DNA from: Nitrosomonas oligotropha
Lineage (GTDB): Bacteria > Pseudomonadota > Gammaproteobacteria > Burkholderiales > Nitrosomonadaceae
DNA length: 64,000 nt
Reading direction: 5' to 3'
Assembly: GCF_900106555.1 (NCBI RefSeq)
Contig: NZ_FNOE01000009.1
Location: forward strand, 1 to 64,000
The notes under the pieces were generated by a model that was not told where the DNA came from, did not search any database, and saw nothing but the letters and a program-made list of their open reading frames with translations. Within the stretch, counting starts at the first letter, position 1. Every line of letters begins with the position of its first letter. Both the position numbers and the translations under genes were made by a program. Positions 19,428 through 28,207 of the stretch are shown here, piece by piece.

Positions 19428-19616
19428 TTATTTAGGAGTGCCTTTAGCTCTTTCTTCGGCTGCATCAAGAACTCTCTCATTAGGACGCTTGTCAAGCGCG
19501 TCGCCAACTTTATCCATTATCTTCTCACTACCGGATTGATTTTGGCTACAAGCAGGCAACATCGGAATTAGTGCAACAACTACAAGTATAAGCATAAGAA
19601 AACAGTAAGATTTCAT
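19428..19616 (-). CDS. Small lipoprotein
   Basis: 62 residues. Signal peptide with hydrophobic core (residues 5-20) and lipobox LPAC; cleavage would leave a mature peptide of about 40 residues beginning CSQNQSGSEKI, charged and helical. AAGGAG lies ten bases before ATG 19616. Size and layout recall entericidin-like lipoproteins, but I see no clear family match. A 16-base palindrome lies about 107 bases upstream. Confidence 0.72.
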   Translation of the reverse strand: MKSYCFLMLILVVVALIPMLPACSQNQSGSEKIMDKVGDALDKRPNERVLDAAEERAKGTPK

Positions 19617-19722
19617 ATTCTTTCTTCTCCTTAATTTTTTACGACTTCTAAGCCATTCTTGCTGCGAAAATATCGCTATTTAAGTATCAATAAAAATTTT
19701 AATAGTGAAAATGAAAGTCGTC

Positions 19723-19738
19723 TGTGCGATATCGCACA
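19723..19738. promoter_or_regulatory. Perfect 16-bp palindrome, Crp/Fnr-like
   Basis: TGTGCGATATCGCACA is a perfect palindrome resembling the TGTGA-N6-TCACA half-site layout of Crp/Fnr-family operators. It lies 107-122 bases upstream of the small-lipoprotein ATG on the minus strand, a plausible activator position. Confidence 0.4.
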
Positions 19739-19914
19739 TAACAATTGCTGATATGGATTATTAGTTTGGCCATACCATCTTTGTAGGGACACACTTTTCA
19801 TGCTGGATATTGGCACGGCTCGCGCTGATTTTCCGGAAGGCAATGTACGTTTAGTTATTCGGTTCTATTCAAAATAGACCTTGCCCTGATAATTCGTACA
19901 TCTTAACTCGCTTA

Positions 19915-20190
19915 TTATGCGATTTTTTTCAACTGTACAACAAGCCAGTTTTGCTCGAACTTCATTGGATTGATGTATCCCGGTGTCGAATGCAGTCTTC
20001 TGCGGTTGTAGTAGTTAAGCCAAATCACTTCATCCATTGCCTAACAGCGTGTTTCAAACCGCATTCCATACAATTTACCTACCTTTAACGATCCCCGCAG
20101 GCTTTCAATGGGAGCATTATCCCAACAGTTTGCTTTTCTGTTCATTGAACTGAGCATGCCATATTCAGCCAGTATCTTCTGAAAGGGTCT
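19915..20190 (-). pseudogene. IS3-family OrfB C-terminal remnant
   Basis: Minus-strand translation shows ILAEYGMLSSMNRKANCWD, NAPIESLRGSLK, an in-frame TAG, then MDEVIWLNYYNRRRLHSTPG and FEQNWLVVQL to a stop at 19915. This is the end of the DDE domain of an IS3-type OrfB. Truncated at the N-terminus and carrying a stop, it is not functional. It is a different subgroup from the IS3 piece at 15.8 kb. Confidence 0.75.
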
Positions 20191-20208
20191 TAGGAAGTTA
20201 AAGCGGGT

Positions 20209-20300
20209 TTAGACGTAATAATTTAAGAACTGATTATCACGACGATGACTAAATCGAAATTCTGCTTCTTTCAGGTGCAGATAAAAGATTGGCTACGGGT
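20209..20300 (-). pseudogene. Possible IS1595-family transposase C-terminal scrap
   Basis: Translation reads FYLHLKEAEFRFSHRRDNQF then NYYV and stop, which resembles the C-terminus of IS1595-type transposases (LHLKE-EFRFNNR). Only about 30 codons survive, next to the IS3 remnant. The identification rests on this short motif. Confidence 0.45.
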
Positions 20301-20467
20301 TCTCGACGTATATCACGAACGGTCTTCTAGACACTGCGATTTTGTTGATTCTTCTCTGTCATTTATCGCTCCTCTTTAAGTAACGATGTACCAAAACACT
20401 CTCTTAGACAATCACACCATTTTGTCCAACTTGCGCTGACGGGATACAGTCTGTGCTATTGAAACGA

Positions 20468-21667
20468 TTAATTCGGCATCTGCAAGCGGCGATCCAGCCA
20501 TTTTTCTATTTTCTGCAGCAATTCGGTCCGTGCGGGTTCTTGCATAAATATGTGCTGGTGATACGGCAGACCAGGTAGTTTCAAAACTTCGTTCGCTGGA
20601 TTATGTTGCAGTGTCACACGGGCAAAATCCTCGTCGCCCCAGGCGGGAGTGATCGGATCCATTTCGGAATAAATCAGGTAATACGGGATCGAGAAATCCG
20701 CCATGTGGCGGCGGAAATGAACAACTTCCGCTTCGATGCCTTTCACGTAGCGTAAAAGGCTGCGGCGCACGATCCAACCGTCGGCGCGCAGCCGCGCTTT
20801 CTCTTCTTCGCTATCGGTCAAGTAATCCGTCACCCACACCGGTGAGGTTGGCGACGCAAAATTGCGCAGTCCCGGCCAGGAAAACGCCTCGAACAATCCA
20901 TCCAGAACCGGCACCGTGACTAATGAAAGTAATTGATTGAACAGCAACAACGGCAGCGGTTCATTCTGCGGATGCAAAAAATGGGTTTCCGCATAAAAAG
21001 ACAGCTTGATCAAGGGATTCGCCACCCAACCGCGCCATCCGGGCGGTTCGCTCACGGCAAAAGCCGGAGCGAGAAAAACGACACCCCGTAGCCGCTCGCG
21101 TAGATCGGATTCATTCTGATGCCTGAGCAAATACGACGCGGTTACCAGCCCGCCCAAACTGTGCGCCACGATGAATACCGGCCGCCGCGAATGATCTTGC
21201 GCATCGCACTGCGCCATGAAGGCTTGCAATGCAAGACCCAACGTCTGCCGCAGCGGCTCCAGATCGTACAAAGCCGATTGCGCCAGAAAAGCGTCGCTGA
21301 CATCGGCCCGATCGGCTCCTTCCGCCAGCGCCCGATCCGCACGGCGCAATACCGGATTGGAAAGGCCATGCGCATAATGATCGAACCCGGCAACAAAATA
21401 ACGTTGAGAAAAATACCGCGCCACCTCGCCATAGCGTCCGATATGCTCGTTCATGCCGTGTACCAGCAACACACAGGCGCTAGCTTGATTGGACTGCGAT
21501 GGCAAAGTGCGCAGAATCAATGGCTCCTCACCACCCTGTTCGAGCACCATTTCATTTCCCCAACGAGAATAGGAAGCCGTAACATACGGCCGGTGAACAC
21601 AACCGGAAAGTACTATCAGCAGGAAGAAAAAGACCATCCCAACTGTTACATGATTTTTGTGAAACAT
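20468..21667 (-). CDS. Lipoprotein alpha/beta hydrolase (lysophospholipase-like)
   Basis: About 399 residues from ATG 21667 (GTG 21673 is the alternative). Signal sequence ending in lipobox VLSGC, so an exported lipoprotein. Serine hydrolase of the S33/monoacylglycerol-lipase type: oxyanion segment LLVHGMNEHIGRY, nucleophile elbow VAHSLGGL, acid near SEMDPITPAW and His in LPYHQHIF. A large insert between the nucleophile and acid probably forms the lid. Substrate is likely a lysophospholipid or monoglyceride; inference. The region upstream is scarred, with a truncated AHSA1 gene only 60 bases away. Confidence 0.85.
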   Translation of the reverse strand: MFHKNHVTVGMVFFFLLIVLSGCVHRPYVTASYSRWGNEMVLEQGGEEPLILRTLPSQSNQASACVLLVHGMNEHIGRYGEVARYFSQRYFVAGFDHYAHGLSNPVLRRADRALAEGADRADVSDAFLAQSALYDLEPLRQTLGLALQAFMAQCDAQDHSRRPVFIVAHSLGGLVTASYLLRHQNESDLRERLRGVVFLAPAFAVSEPPGWRGWVANPLIKLSFYAETHFLHPQNEPLPLLLFNQLLSLVTVPVLDGLFEAFSWPGLRNFASPTSPVWVTDYLTDSEEEKARLRADGWIVRRSLLRYVKGIEAEVVHFRRHMADFSIPYYLIYSEMDPITPAWGDEDFARVTLQHNPANEVLKLPGLPYHQHIFMQEPARTELLQKIEKWLDRRLQMPN

Positions 21668-21729
21668 TGTCACGATGCGATGATGCTCACAAAACTAACG
21701 AAATCAAAACGCTGCCAACCGCATGAAAA

Positions 21730-22104
21730 TCAACCCGGAATCACTGCCGACACACCTTCTTGCATGATATTCAACTCGGTCCCGCAGGAAACCGGTTTTA
21801 ACGATACCGTGACATGCATCTCTCCGGGCAAATTCGGATCATCGAACTTGTCCGTATAGCGGATACGCTCAAACGGCACCAGCTCCAGATACTCACCACC
21901 AAAAGAATGGCTATGCCCGCTGCTGAAGTTCGTAAAGGACATCTTGAAACAGCCGCCGGTTTTAGCCTCCATATGGTGAACCTTCGCGGTAAAACCATTC
22001 GGCGGAATCCATTTAACCATCGCATCGGCATCCAGAAAAGCGCGGTAAATTCTCTCCGGTGGCGCACGCAGCACGCGATGAAGGCGGATTGTATGGGTAG
22101 ACAT
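21730..22104 (-). CDS. AHSA1/SRPBCC protein, C-terminally truncated
   Basis: 124 residues from ATG 22104, chosen for AAGGA upstream; a longer frame begins ten codons earlier. The N-terminal part is typical AHSA1: RVLRAPPERIYRAFLDADAM, then SFGGEYLELVPFERIRYTD and GTELNIMQEGVSAVIP. Family members run on for about 25-30 residues with a GWQ-containing helix; here a TGA follows IPG, and a GWQ in frame just after it is all that remains. The helix that closes the ligand cavity is therefore missing, and function is doubtful. Confidence 0.75.
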   Translation of the reverse strand: MSTHTIRLHRVLRAPPERIYRAFLDADAMVKWIPPNGFTAKVHHMEAKTGGCFKMSFTNFSSGHSHSFGGEYLELVPFERIRYTDKFDDPNLPGEMHVTVSLKPVSCGTELNIMQEGVSAVIPG

Positions 22105-22189
22105 GATTATTTTCCTTTTGAAAGTGGTTAGCACATAAAAATCATCAAAATGGCACTCCTACCACAATCGTGCCATAATATTCAGCATT

Positions 22190-22459
22190 ATGGCAAAATT
22201 AATGACACAAACCGAAGTGCAACTCGATCCTCAAGGGCGGTTGGTAATTCCAGCGCAACTCAGGCGCTTGCTAGGATTTGAATCCGGCGACAGCCTGATT
22301 GCGCGCACGGAGGATGGGCGCTTGATTCTGGAAAAAGCTGGAACGATTAAGCAAAGACTCAAAAACCGCTTTGCTCACTTACCGCAAACTACCAGCCTCG
22401 CCGAGGAACTCATCGCTGACCGGCGGGAAGAGGCAAAACGGGAAACCAGTGAACGATGA
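22190..22459 (+). CDS. vapB: VapB-type antitoxin (AbrB/MazE fold)
   Basis: 89 residues. N-terminal swapped-hairpin DNA-binding domain: VQLDPQGRLVIPAQLRRLLG, then GDSLIARTEDGRLILEK. The C-terminal half is a charged helix that would wrap the toxin. It overlaps the PIN toxin by four bases (ATGA). Such antitoxins usually repress their own promoter, which should lie in the 86 bases before it. Confidence 0.87.
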   Translation: MAKLMTQTEVQLDPQGRLVIPAQLRRLLGFESGDSLIARTEDGRLILEKAGTIKQRLKNRFAHLPQTTSLAEELIADRREEAKRETSER

Positions 22460-22833
22460 TAGTCCTGGATGCTTCCGCTCTGCTAGCTTTCCTGCAGAAT
22501 GAACCCGGTTGCGATCAAGTTGAAGCGGCTCTAGCGGAAGCTGTCATTTCCAGCGTCAATTGGGCGGAAGTGGTGCAAAAATCAATCGCGGCGGATGTCG
22601 ATGTCAAAGGCATGCGCGAAGACCTTGAAGCGTTGGGCTTGCGGATCACCCCATTCAGCGCCGAAGAAGCCGGGATTACCGCGCAGCTTTGGCAAAAAAC
22701 CCGCCACGCCGGTTTGTCGCTGGGAGATCGGGCCTGTCTGAGCACCGGTATCGGGCTGGATGCAACGGTACTAACCGCCGATAAAATCTGGGCCACGTTA
22801 AATTTACCGGTTGCTGTGCGTTGTATCCGTTAA
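22456..22833 (+). CDS. vapC: VapC-type PIN-domain ribonuclease toxin
   Basis: 125 residues. PIN acidic residues are in place: Asp5 in MIVLDASALLAFL, Glu in VNWAEVVQK, Asp in SLGDRACLS and Asp in LTADK. Metal-dependent cleavage of RNA, often tRNA or rRNA, is known for the family. Translationally coupled to VapB. The pair looks intact. Confidence 0.9.
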   Translation: MIVLDASALLAFLQNEPGCDQVEAALAEAVISSVNWAEVVQKSIAADVDVKGMREDLEALGLRITPFSAEEAGITAQLWQKTRHAGLSLGDRACLSTGIGLDATVLTADKIWATLNLPVAVRCIR

Positions 22834-23068
22834 CCGGCCGGATCAAACCATACTCACCTGCTTCAAGTCATTGCACAGATCCATACAACATCTCCGTCTC
22901 GACGGTTTCGCTGACTCCTTCGATCCCGTAAGGCAAATGTCCAATGAGCAATCCACCAAATCAAAACCAGTATCAACAAATCATCCCAAACGATCATCAC
23001 TTTCATTCGGCAGGTGATTGAGGCGGAACGCTTTCAGCTGCCGCCTTACACAGTTTGGACGCTGACCA

Positions 23069-23509
23069 TTACTGGTCTTTACAGTTGTCTAGTGGAAATG
23101 CTTCTTCCATTGCCGTCATAACAAGCTCGTAGGAAGGGTGATTTCTAAGTTGCGGATTATTGCGAAGATAGTTAATTACAATATCTGTTGTTTGCTCAAC
23201 AGTAAGGCCTTTGGAGCTGCTTGTACAGAAGCCAGCACCGACGCGGAGCGCAACTGGCAAAGCTATTTGATCATACTTGACCAGAATTTCTGAGCCATTC
23301 GCACCTGCAACTTCTAGGAGCTGTCGAGATGCAGACATTCCTTTTCCAAAGCCCCAAGGATACCCTGCTAGTAAACCTTGGATGTAGCCTACGCAAGATG
23401 CTCTAACCACCTGACTTTCTGAACGACAATTCTGATAAATCAAATTACCATCAGCGGCGATAGCATACTGGCAAAACATCATGGCCAAGAAAAATATTAG
23501 TTTTTTCAT
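23069..23509 (-). CDS. Rap1a/Tai-family immunity-like protein
   Basis: 146 residues. Sec signal peptide (residues 1-18, ending AIAADG). The mature part has four Cys, two disulfides by analogy, and the family motif SCVGYIQGLLAG, plus VINYLRNNPQLRNH near the end, matching Rap1a/Tai4-like periplasmic immunity proteins, which neutralise type VI amidase effectors. No amidase or T6SS gene is next to it. Lower GC than its neighbours suggests a transferred orphan immunity gene. Confidence 0.75.
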   Translation of the reverse strand: MKKLIFFLAMMFCQYAIAADGNLIYQNCRSESQVVRASCVGYIQGLLAGYPWGFGKGMSASRQLLEVAGANGSEILVKYDQIALPVALRVGAGFCTSSSKGLTVEQTTDIVINYLRNNPQLRNHPSYELVMTAMEEAFPLDNCKDQ

Positions 23510-23620
23510 CTCAACTCAAATTGTGTAACGCCCAAGTTAGCCGTCCATATCGAACCGACAGTTAGACTGGTGACTGCTGTTAGGGAAACGCTCAGGTTCT
23601 GCCTACAACTTTTGTTAAGA

Positions 23621-23875
23621 CTAACCCTTCCCCTCCGGCGGATGCTCACTAATATAAGTAATAATATCCCCCACCGTACGGAGATTTTTCACTTCATCGC
23701 CGTCGAATGTGACGCCGAAGGCATCCTCCGCGTCAAATAGCAGTTGCACGGTGTCCATCGAATCGAGTCCGAGTTCTTCGAATTTGGAGGCGGTGGTGAT
23801 GGTGGAGGTGTCTATGTTTTCAACTTTTGACGCGATAAATTCGATAACTTTCGCTTCTAGTTCTGCTGTATCCAT
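23621..23875 (-). CDS. Acyl carrier protein, secondary copy
   Basis: 84 residues. Phosphopantetheine site GLDSMDTVQLL with Ser39, and a normal four-helix pattern. The C-terminal EHPPEGKG is not typical of primary AcpP. It follows a FabF-like gene by 15 bases and is co-transcribed with it, so this is a dedicated ACP-KAS pair and not the main fatty-acid synthase set, since fabD, fabG and plsX are absent. Confidence 0.88.
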   Translation of the reverse strand: MDTAELEAKVIEFIASKVENIDTSTITTASKFEELGLDSMDTVQLLFDAEDAFGVTFDGDEVKNLRTVGDIITYISEHPPEGKG

Positions 23876-23890
23876 GTCGGCTGATACCTT

Positions 23891-25108
23891 TTAAAGAGTT
23901 GTAAAAACGATGCTGACGTTGTTGCCGCCGAAGCCGAAGGCGTTACACAGCGCGGTTTGCACTTTTTTCTGCGCCGCCGTATTGGGCGTGTAATTCAGAT
24001 CGCATTCCAGATCGGCTTCGATGAGGTTGATTGTGGGATGGATGGTGCCGGTTTGCAGCGTCATGATCGCAGCGATGCTGCCGATCGCGGCGGAAGCGCC
24101 GATGCTGTGGCCGATCATCGATTTGGTGGCGCTGATCGGGATTTCCAGCGCGCGCTCACCGAACATTTGCTTGATCGCCTTGGTTTCGACAACATCGCCG
24201 ATGGGCGTAGAAGTGGCGTGGGCGTTGATATAGTCCACTTGACCGGATGTCACACCGGCATCGTCCAGTGCGGCCTGCATCGCAGCGACTTGCCCGTCGA
24301 TATCCGGCGCGACGATGTGCGTCGCGTCACAAGCGCAACCGTAACCGGCCAGTTGGGCATAAATCTTTGCGCCACGTTTCAGCGCTGCATCTTCCCGTTC
24401 CAGCACTAGGATACCCGCGCCTTCGCCCATGACAAAACCGTCGCGGCCCTTGGCGAACGGACGCGAGGCATGCGCGGGATCGTTGTTGAAACCGGTAGAT
24501 AACGCAAACAAGGCTTCAAAACCGAACATCGTGAGCGGCAACACGCACGCTTCCGCACCGCCCGTAACAACAGCGTCGGCTTTGCCGTTGCGCAACAGAT
24601 CAAGCGCCATGCCGATGGCATTGGCGCCGGACGAGCATGCCGTGCTGGTCGTCAGGTTGATGCCCTTCAGTCCGTATTTGGTCGCGATCCAGGCGGCGGC
24701 TGAGTTCGCCATGATGCGCGGAACGGTAAAAGGCGGCACCGATTTGTTTTGAAATCTGCGCGCGGCGGAAGACTCGAACGTCGAAAATCCCCCCATGCCC
24801 GACCCCAAGCTGACGGCCAAGCGCCGCGGCTCATAGCCTTCTAAACCACCTGCGTCTTCCAGCGCTTGTTGTGCCGCGTGTAAAGCGAGTTGGGTAAACC
24901 GGTCGGTTTGTTCGATTTGCTTGGTGGATAAAAAGGTGGCGGGATCGAACCCCTGCACTTCCCCGGCAATCCGCGAACGCTGTTTGGCAGCATCAAAGCT
25001 TTGAATACTGACAATTCCATTGGTACCGGCTACCGCATTTTTCCAGAATTGGTCAATGCTCGTGCCAATCGGTGACACAATCCCCATTCCGGTAACGACG
25101 ATACGCAT
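23891..25108 (-). CDS. Beta-ketoacyl-ACP synthase II (FabF-like)
   Basis: 405 residues, typical length. Cys158 in TSTACSSGAN, His297 in NAHATSTPIGD and His334 in SMIGHSIGA form the condensing triad. Starts MRIVVTGMGIVSPIG, leaving no doubt on the start. It elongates acyl-ACP with malonyl-ACP. It is directly followed by an ACP gene, which suggests a specialised lipid or aryl-polyene-like product, but the other genes such a pathway needs are not here. Confidence 0.9.
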   Translation of the reverse strand: MRIVVTGMGIVSPIGTSIDQFWKNAVAGTNGIVSIQSFDAAKQRSRIAGEVQGFDPATFLSTKQIEQTDRFTQLALHAAQQALEDAGGLEGYEPRRLAVSLGSGMGGFSTFESSAARRFQNKSVPPFTVPRIMANSAAAWIATKYGLKGINLTTSTACSSGANAIGMALDLLRNGKADAVVTGGAEACVLPLTMFGFEALFALSTGFNNDPAHASRPFAKGRDGFVMGEGAGILVLEREDAALKRGAKIYAQLAGYGCACDATHIVAPDIDGQVAAMQAALDDAGVTSGQVDYINAHATSTPIGDVVETKAIKQMFGERALEIPISATKSMIGHSIGASAAIGSIAAIMTLQTGTIHPTINLIEADLECDLNYTPNTAAQKKVQTALCNAFGFGGNNVSIVFTTL

Positions 25109-25267
25109 ATAAGAAAGCTCGAATAGAGAAAATTAAGGCAGGATACGATAAAAATCAACGCAATTTTTCTGCGCTGAATATACTGAATGCCGGATAGGCT
25201 GTCAAACGTGCTATTAGTGCAAAAAAGCCGCAGCTTTCATTCCCGTGGCGCCATCCAATCGGTACCC

Positions 25268-26056
25268 TTAATACTTGCTGACAGGCGATTCATCCGCCAG
25301 CTGCCCGCTCGGCTGCGGACAGTAAATCGCACGGCCCAACACCGTCTTGAAAGCAAACACCGGTCGCCGCTGCCAGGTCAGAAAGAACTTCCGTTTATCA
25401 TCCCAATATTCCGGCTTAACGCCGGAATCCGGAAACCGCCGCACGATATCCCGGTAAAATGCTTCCCGCTGCCAGTAATTCACATGAATACCGTCCGGCC
25501 CAAACCAGTGCGCTTCCTGCTCAACCAGCAGGAATTGCCGGCGCACGGCCATATCCACTAATCCTGCATGCACCGCCCGCACACGGCTAATTGTTTCATC
25601 TCTGGAAAGCTTACAAAACGGATAAAAAAGATTCCGAAAAAAGGTATAACGCCGCTCGGACAATCGTTCAACCGATGCCATCGGCAAATTAGTCACGACA
25701 ATCTGCGCGGATTGCCGCTGCAACTGATCAATACACCGTTCCACCGCGCGCAAAACCTGCTCCGGCGTCAACTCATACACAATATCGTTACCGATATCGG
25801 TTAACAACGCATAGGTAGGGCGCGATTCCATTGCACCTAACTGCCGCCACAACCCGCACTCCGCAATCCCCGGCAACCCGCGCCACACCACCTGACTGAA
25901 AACACCGTACGCCCGCCCATGCCCCACCGCCGCTAAAATCTCACCCGGTGCGCCAATCCGTTGCTGCATCAAGTGCGTGACCAGACGGAGCGATAACGTC
26001 AGGTTGCTGGCGCCGAGCAGGATGAGGCGGTTTTGGGGTAGGCGGTTATCAACCAC
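25268..26056 (-). CDS. SGNH-like hydrolase
   Basis: 262 residues. Block I reads ILLGASNLTLSL (Ser within GASN in place of GDSN), block III TDIGNDIVYE, and block V GPDGIHVN supplies Asp/His. These are the SGNH/GDSL esterase signatures. No signal peptide, so cytosolic. Start GTG 26056. Proximity to the FabF-ACP pair, on the same strand but 160 bases apart, hints at lipid or acyl modification; that is inference. Confidence 0.7.
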   Translation of the reverse strand: MVDNRLPQNRLILLGASNLTLSLRLVTHLMQQRIGAPGEILAAVGHGRAYGVFSQVVWRGLPGIAECGLWRQLGAMESRPTYALLTDIGNDIVYELTPEQVLRAVERCIDQLQRQSAQIVVTNLPMASVERLSERRYTFFRNLFYPFCKLSRDETISRVRAVHAGLVDMAVRRQFLLVEQEAHWFGPDGIHVNYWQREAFYRDIVRRFPDSGVKPEYWDDKRKFFLTWQRRPVFAFKTVLGRAIYCPQPSGQLADESPVSKY

Positions 26057-26127
26057 GCTGATGAACAGAAGAATTCATTATTTTCTTGTAAAGAGAAATG
26101 ATATAGCCATGATTATTCAACGACCTG

Positions 26128-27584
26128 TTAATCTAAATTGCATGCAAGTAAAACCCATTTCTCATACAGTCTCATATTGCCTTGATTATTTTTGATACTC
26201 ATTAACAATCTTGCATTGGCACTTGACCCAGTACTCGCACCCATAGCTGTTGATATCTCATCTGGCTCAGCAAAAGCATATTTGGAATAAAAACTCACAA
26301 AATCAATCGCGCGACATAAGCGCTCACCTATCCTGATATTATATAAAGAGCTGAATTTATTATTAATCAATTCTTTCTTTTCATGCGCTTGATTTTTGCT
26401 AAATGAAAAGTACTCTTTAAATATCACTGGATCTTTAGCCTCGAGCATAACCAAGAAAATCAGGTAAGCAAAATGTAATTTTTCTCCGAATGAAACAGAA
26501 GAAATAATTGCCAGGACTTTTTCGTAACACTGTTTTTGTGTTCGTAAATCAAGTTTAAAGAATGCTGAAAAAAGGAAAATAGCAGAACCAGTTCAGCCTG
26601 GTCATTTTTCTCTATCGTAAAAGTATCCTCATTACTTTCGCTATATTCACCTCTGCCAGCACCACAATGGAACCAATAACTTCTTTCATCTCCTGATGCA
26701 GAGATACCAATTTGAACAAATCTATTAACTAAATCAGAATCAAACTCTTGAAATAATAACTTAGCGTATTCAATATAATCAGGCAAAGAAAGGGTATAAC
26801 TTTGGTCAAAGAATCTTCTTAAATAAGTATTTGAATCAAATCCGCTACCGTAAATTGCATTGACAGAATGCTTTAGTTGTTCGGTATCTGTCGCTATCAC
26901 AAAAACGATTCCTGGTACTCCGAACAAATGTTTTATTCTTTCTAATAATTCGATTGCATACAGTGGGCGGCATCGATCAAGCTCATCAATAAAAATGAAT
27001 AATGGCTTTTTCAAGTACTCTTGATTGCGAGTCAATTTTTCTATTAGTTCTTCCAAAGACTTTCCAAAACTTTCTATAGCTTTCTCAACAGTTTTATTAT
27101 TCTGAATCAATTTCTCAGTGACTTTTTCTACAATTTCGGCAGCAACTTTTTCATCCTCTTCATTCAGTTTTTGCAGTTCTTCTATCCCATCTTCGCCAAT
27201 TACCTTGGAAATAGCCGCCTTTGCTAAAATTGGCGCAATACTTTTTAAATACTTACCAGCTTTTGATAACCTACTATTTAGCTTTGTATTATCTTTATCA
27301 GTAACTGATAACAAAGGCGATAGATCTTTTTCAATGCAAGAAATAACAGATAATAAAGGATCATTCGAAAAGTCATTTTCCCATGCATTAAACAGCACGC
27401 ATGGATGCCCCTTCCTCAAATCCTCGCACCAATGTTCAATGAAAAAGGTTTTGCCGGATCCCCAAGGTGCATTGATATTGATTACGAACGGGCCTTTTTT
27501 AGCGATCAGGTATTGCGTGAGAAAATCCGCATATTTCTTGCGTTGCAATACATCGCCACTCCATTCATTAATTTCCTCATGCAT
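26128..27584 (-). pseudogene. Second KAP-family NTPase, frameshifted at an A6 run
   Basis: ATG 27584 starts a KAP NTPase: Walker A APWGSGKT at residues 39-46, FNAWENDF near 65, a long helical insert rich in Glu and Lys at 110-190, and Walker B FIFIDELDRCRP at about 196-207. The first frame runs to 26460, but near LVLLFSFFQ it departs, and the next frame continues sensibly as SAFFKLDLRTQKQCYEK and on through FGEKLHFAYLIFLVMLEA to the stop at 26128. The switch coincides with A6 at 26568-26573 (T6 in the coding strand). Restoring one base gives about 485 residues. Strikingly AT-rich for the window. A sequencing slip is possible. Confidence 0.8.
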
Positions 27585-27613
27585 CGTTTAGATCTCCATA
27601 TTCATTACAAATC

Positions 27614-28207
27614 TTATTTTTCTGCCCCATAATCGGCCAACAATTCCCAACACCAATCGGGCATAACGTTATGCCGGAATACGATCTGTCCATCGCGAAT
27701 AACCGCCAGCTGCTGAAACGGATTATCCGCGCGGGAATTATCGAGGATATACACTTGATCGCACAGCGGCAGCGTCTTTTTGATCAGCTTGAGCGTCCTG
27801 GGTATCCGGCTGATGACTTTATCGGGTGGAACGTTGTGGCCGCCTTCGCTGACGCGCTGCGCGATACGTGCTTGATTGAGCGCTAGGTCGCCCAGGTGAA
27901 TGAACACCAGAACGATTTCATAACCGAGCGTTTTGGCTTGTGCAACAAAATCGATTTTCGACGGGTGCGAGAATACCGTTTCGAAACAAAAACTGCGGCC
28001 TTGCCGCAGCAGTTGCAGGCGCAAGTGTTCCACCAGTTTGGCGGCTTGATAGCTGTGCGCTTCCGGCGCTTGCGGATACAGCAGTTTAGCGATGATATCC
28101 GCATTCACAAACGATAAGCCGCTGGGCGCGAGGCGGGTACGGTAGAAAGTGCTTTTGCCCGCGCCATTGCCTCCGGCCAGCAGCCACAGTTGTTTTTTCT
28201 TGTTCAA
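27614..28207 (-). CDS. Zeta-toxin-family kinase
   Basis: 197 residues. P-loop AGGNGAGKSTFYR at residues 11-23, then NADIIAKLLYP and FCFETVFSHP, the typical Zeta/AAA_33 motifs. Known Zeta toxins phosphorylate UDP-N-acetylglucosamine and poison cell-wall synthesis; chromosomal relatives may have other targets. ATG 28207 overlaps the antitoxin stop by four bases. Lies between a KAP gene and a TonB receptor. Confidence 0.85.
   Translation of the reverse strand: MNKKKQLWLLAGGNGAGKSTFYRTRLAPSGLSFVNADIIAKLLYPQAPEAHSYQAAKLVEHLRLQLLRQGRSFCFETVFSHPSKIDFVAQAKTLGYEIVLVFIHLGDLALNQARIAQRVSEGGHNVPPDKVISRIPRTLKLIKKTLPLCDQVYILDNSRADNPFQQLAVIRDGQIVFRHNVMPDWCWELLADYGAEK

Noticed and set aside
22834-23068. Short frame after VapC (68 codons overlapping the toxin end)
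   Set aside because: No ribosome site, no recognisable motif, and it overlaps vapC in another frame.
23515-23575. Possible attC site beside the Rap1a-like gene (GTGTAAC...GTTAGAC)
   Set aside because: The outer boxes fit fairly well, but the inner arms do not pair, so a folded attC is not supported.
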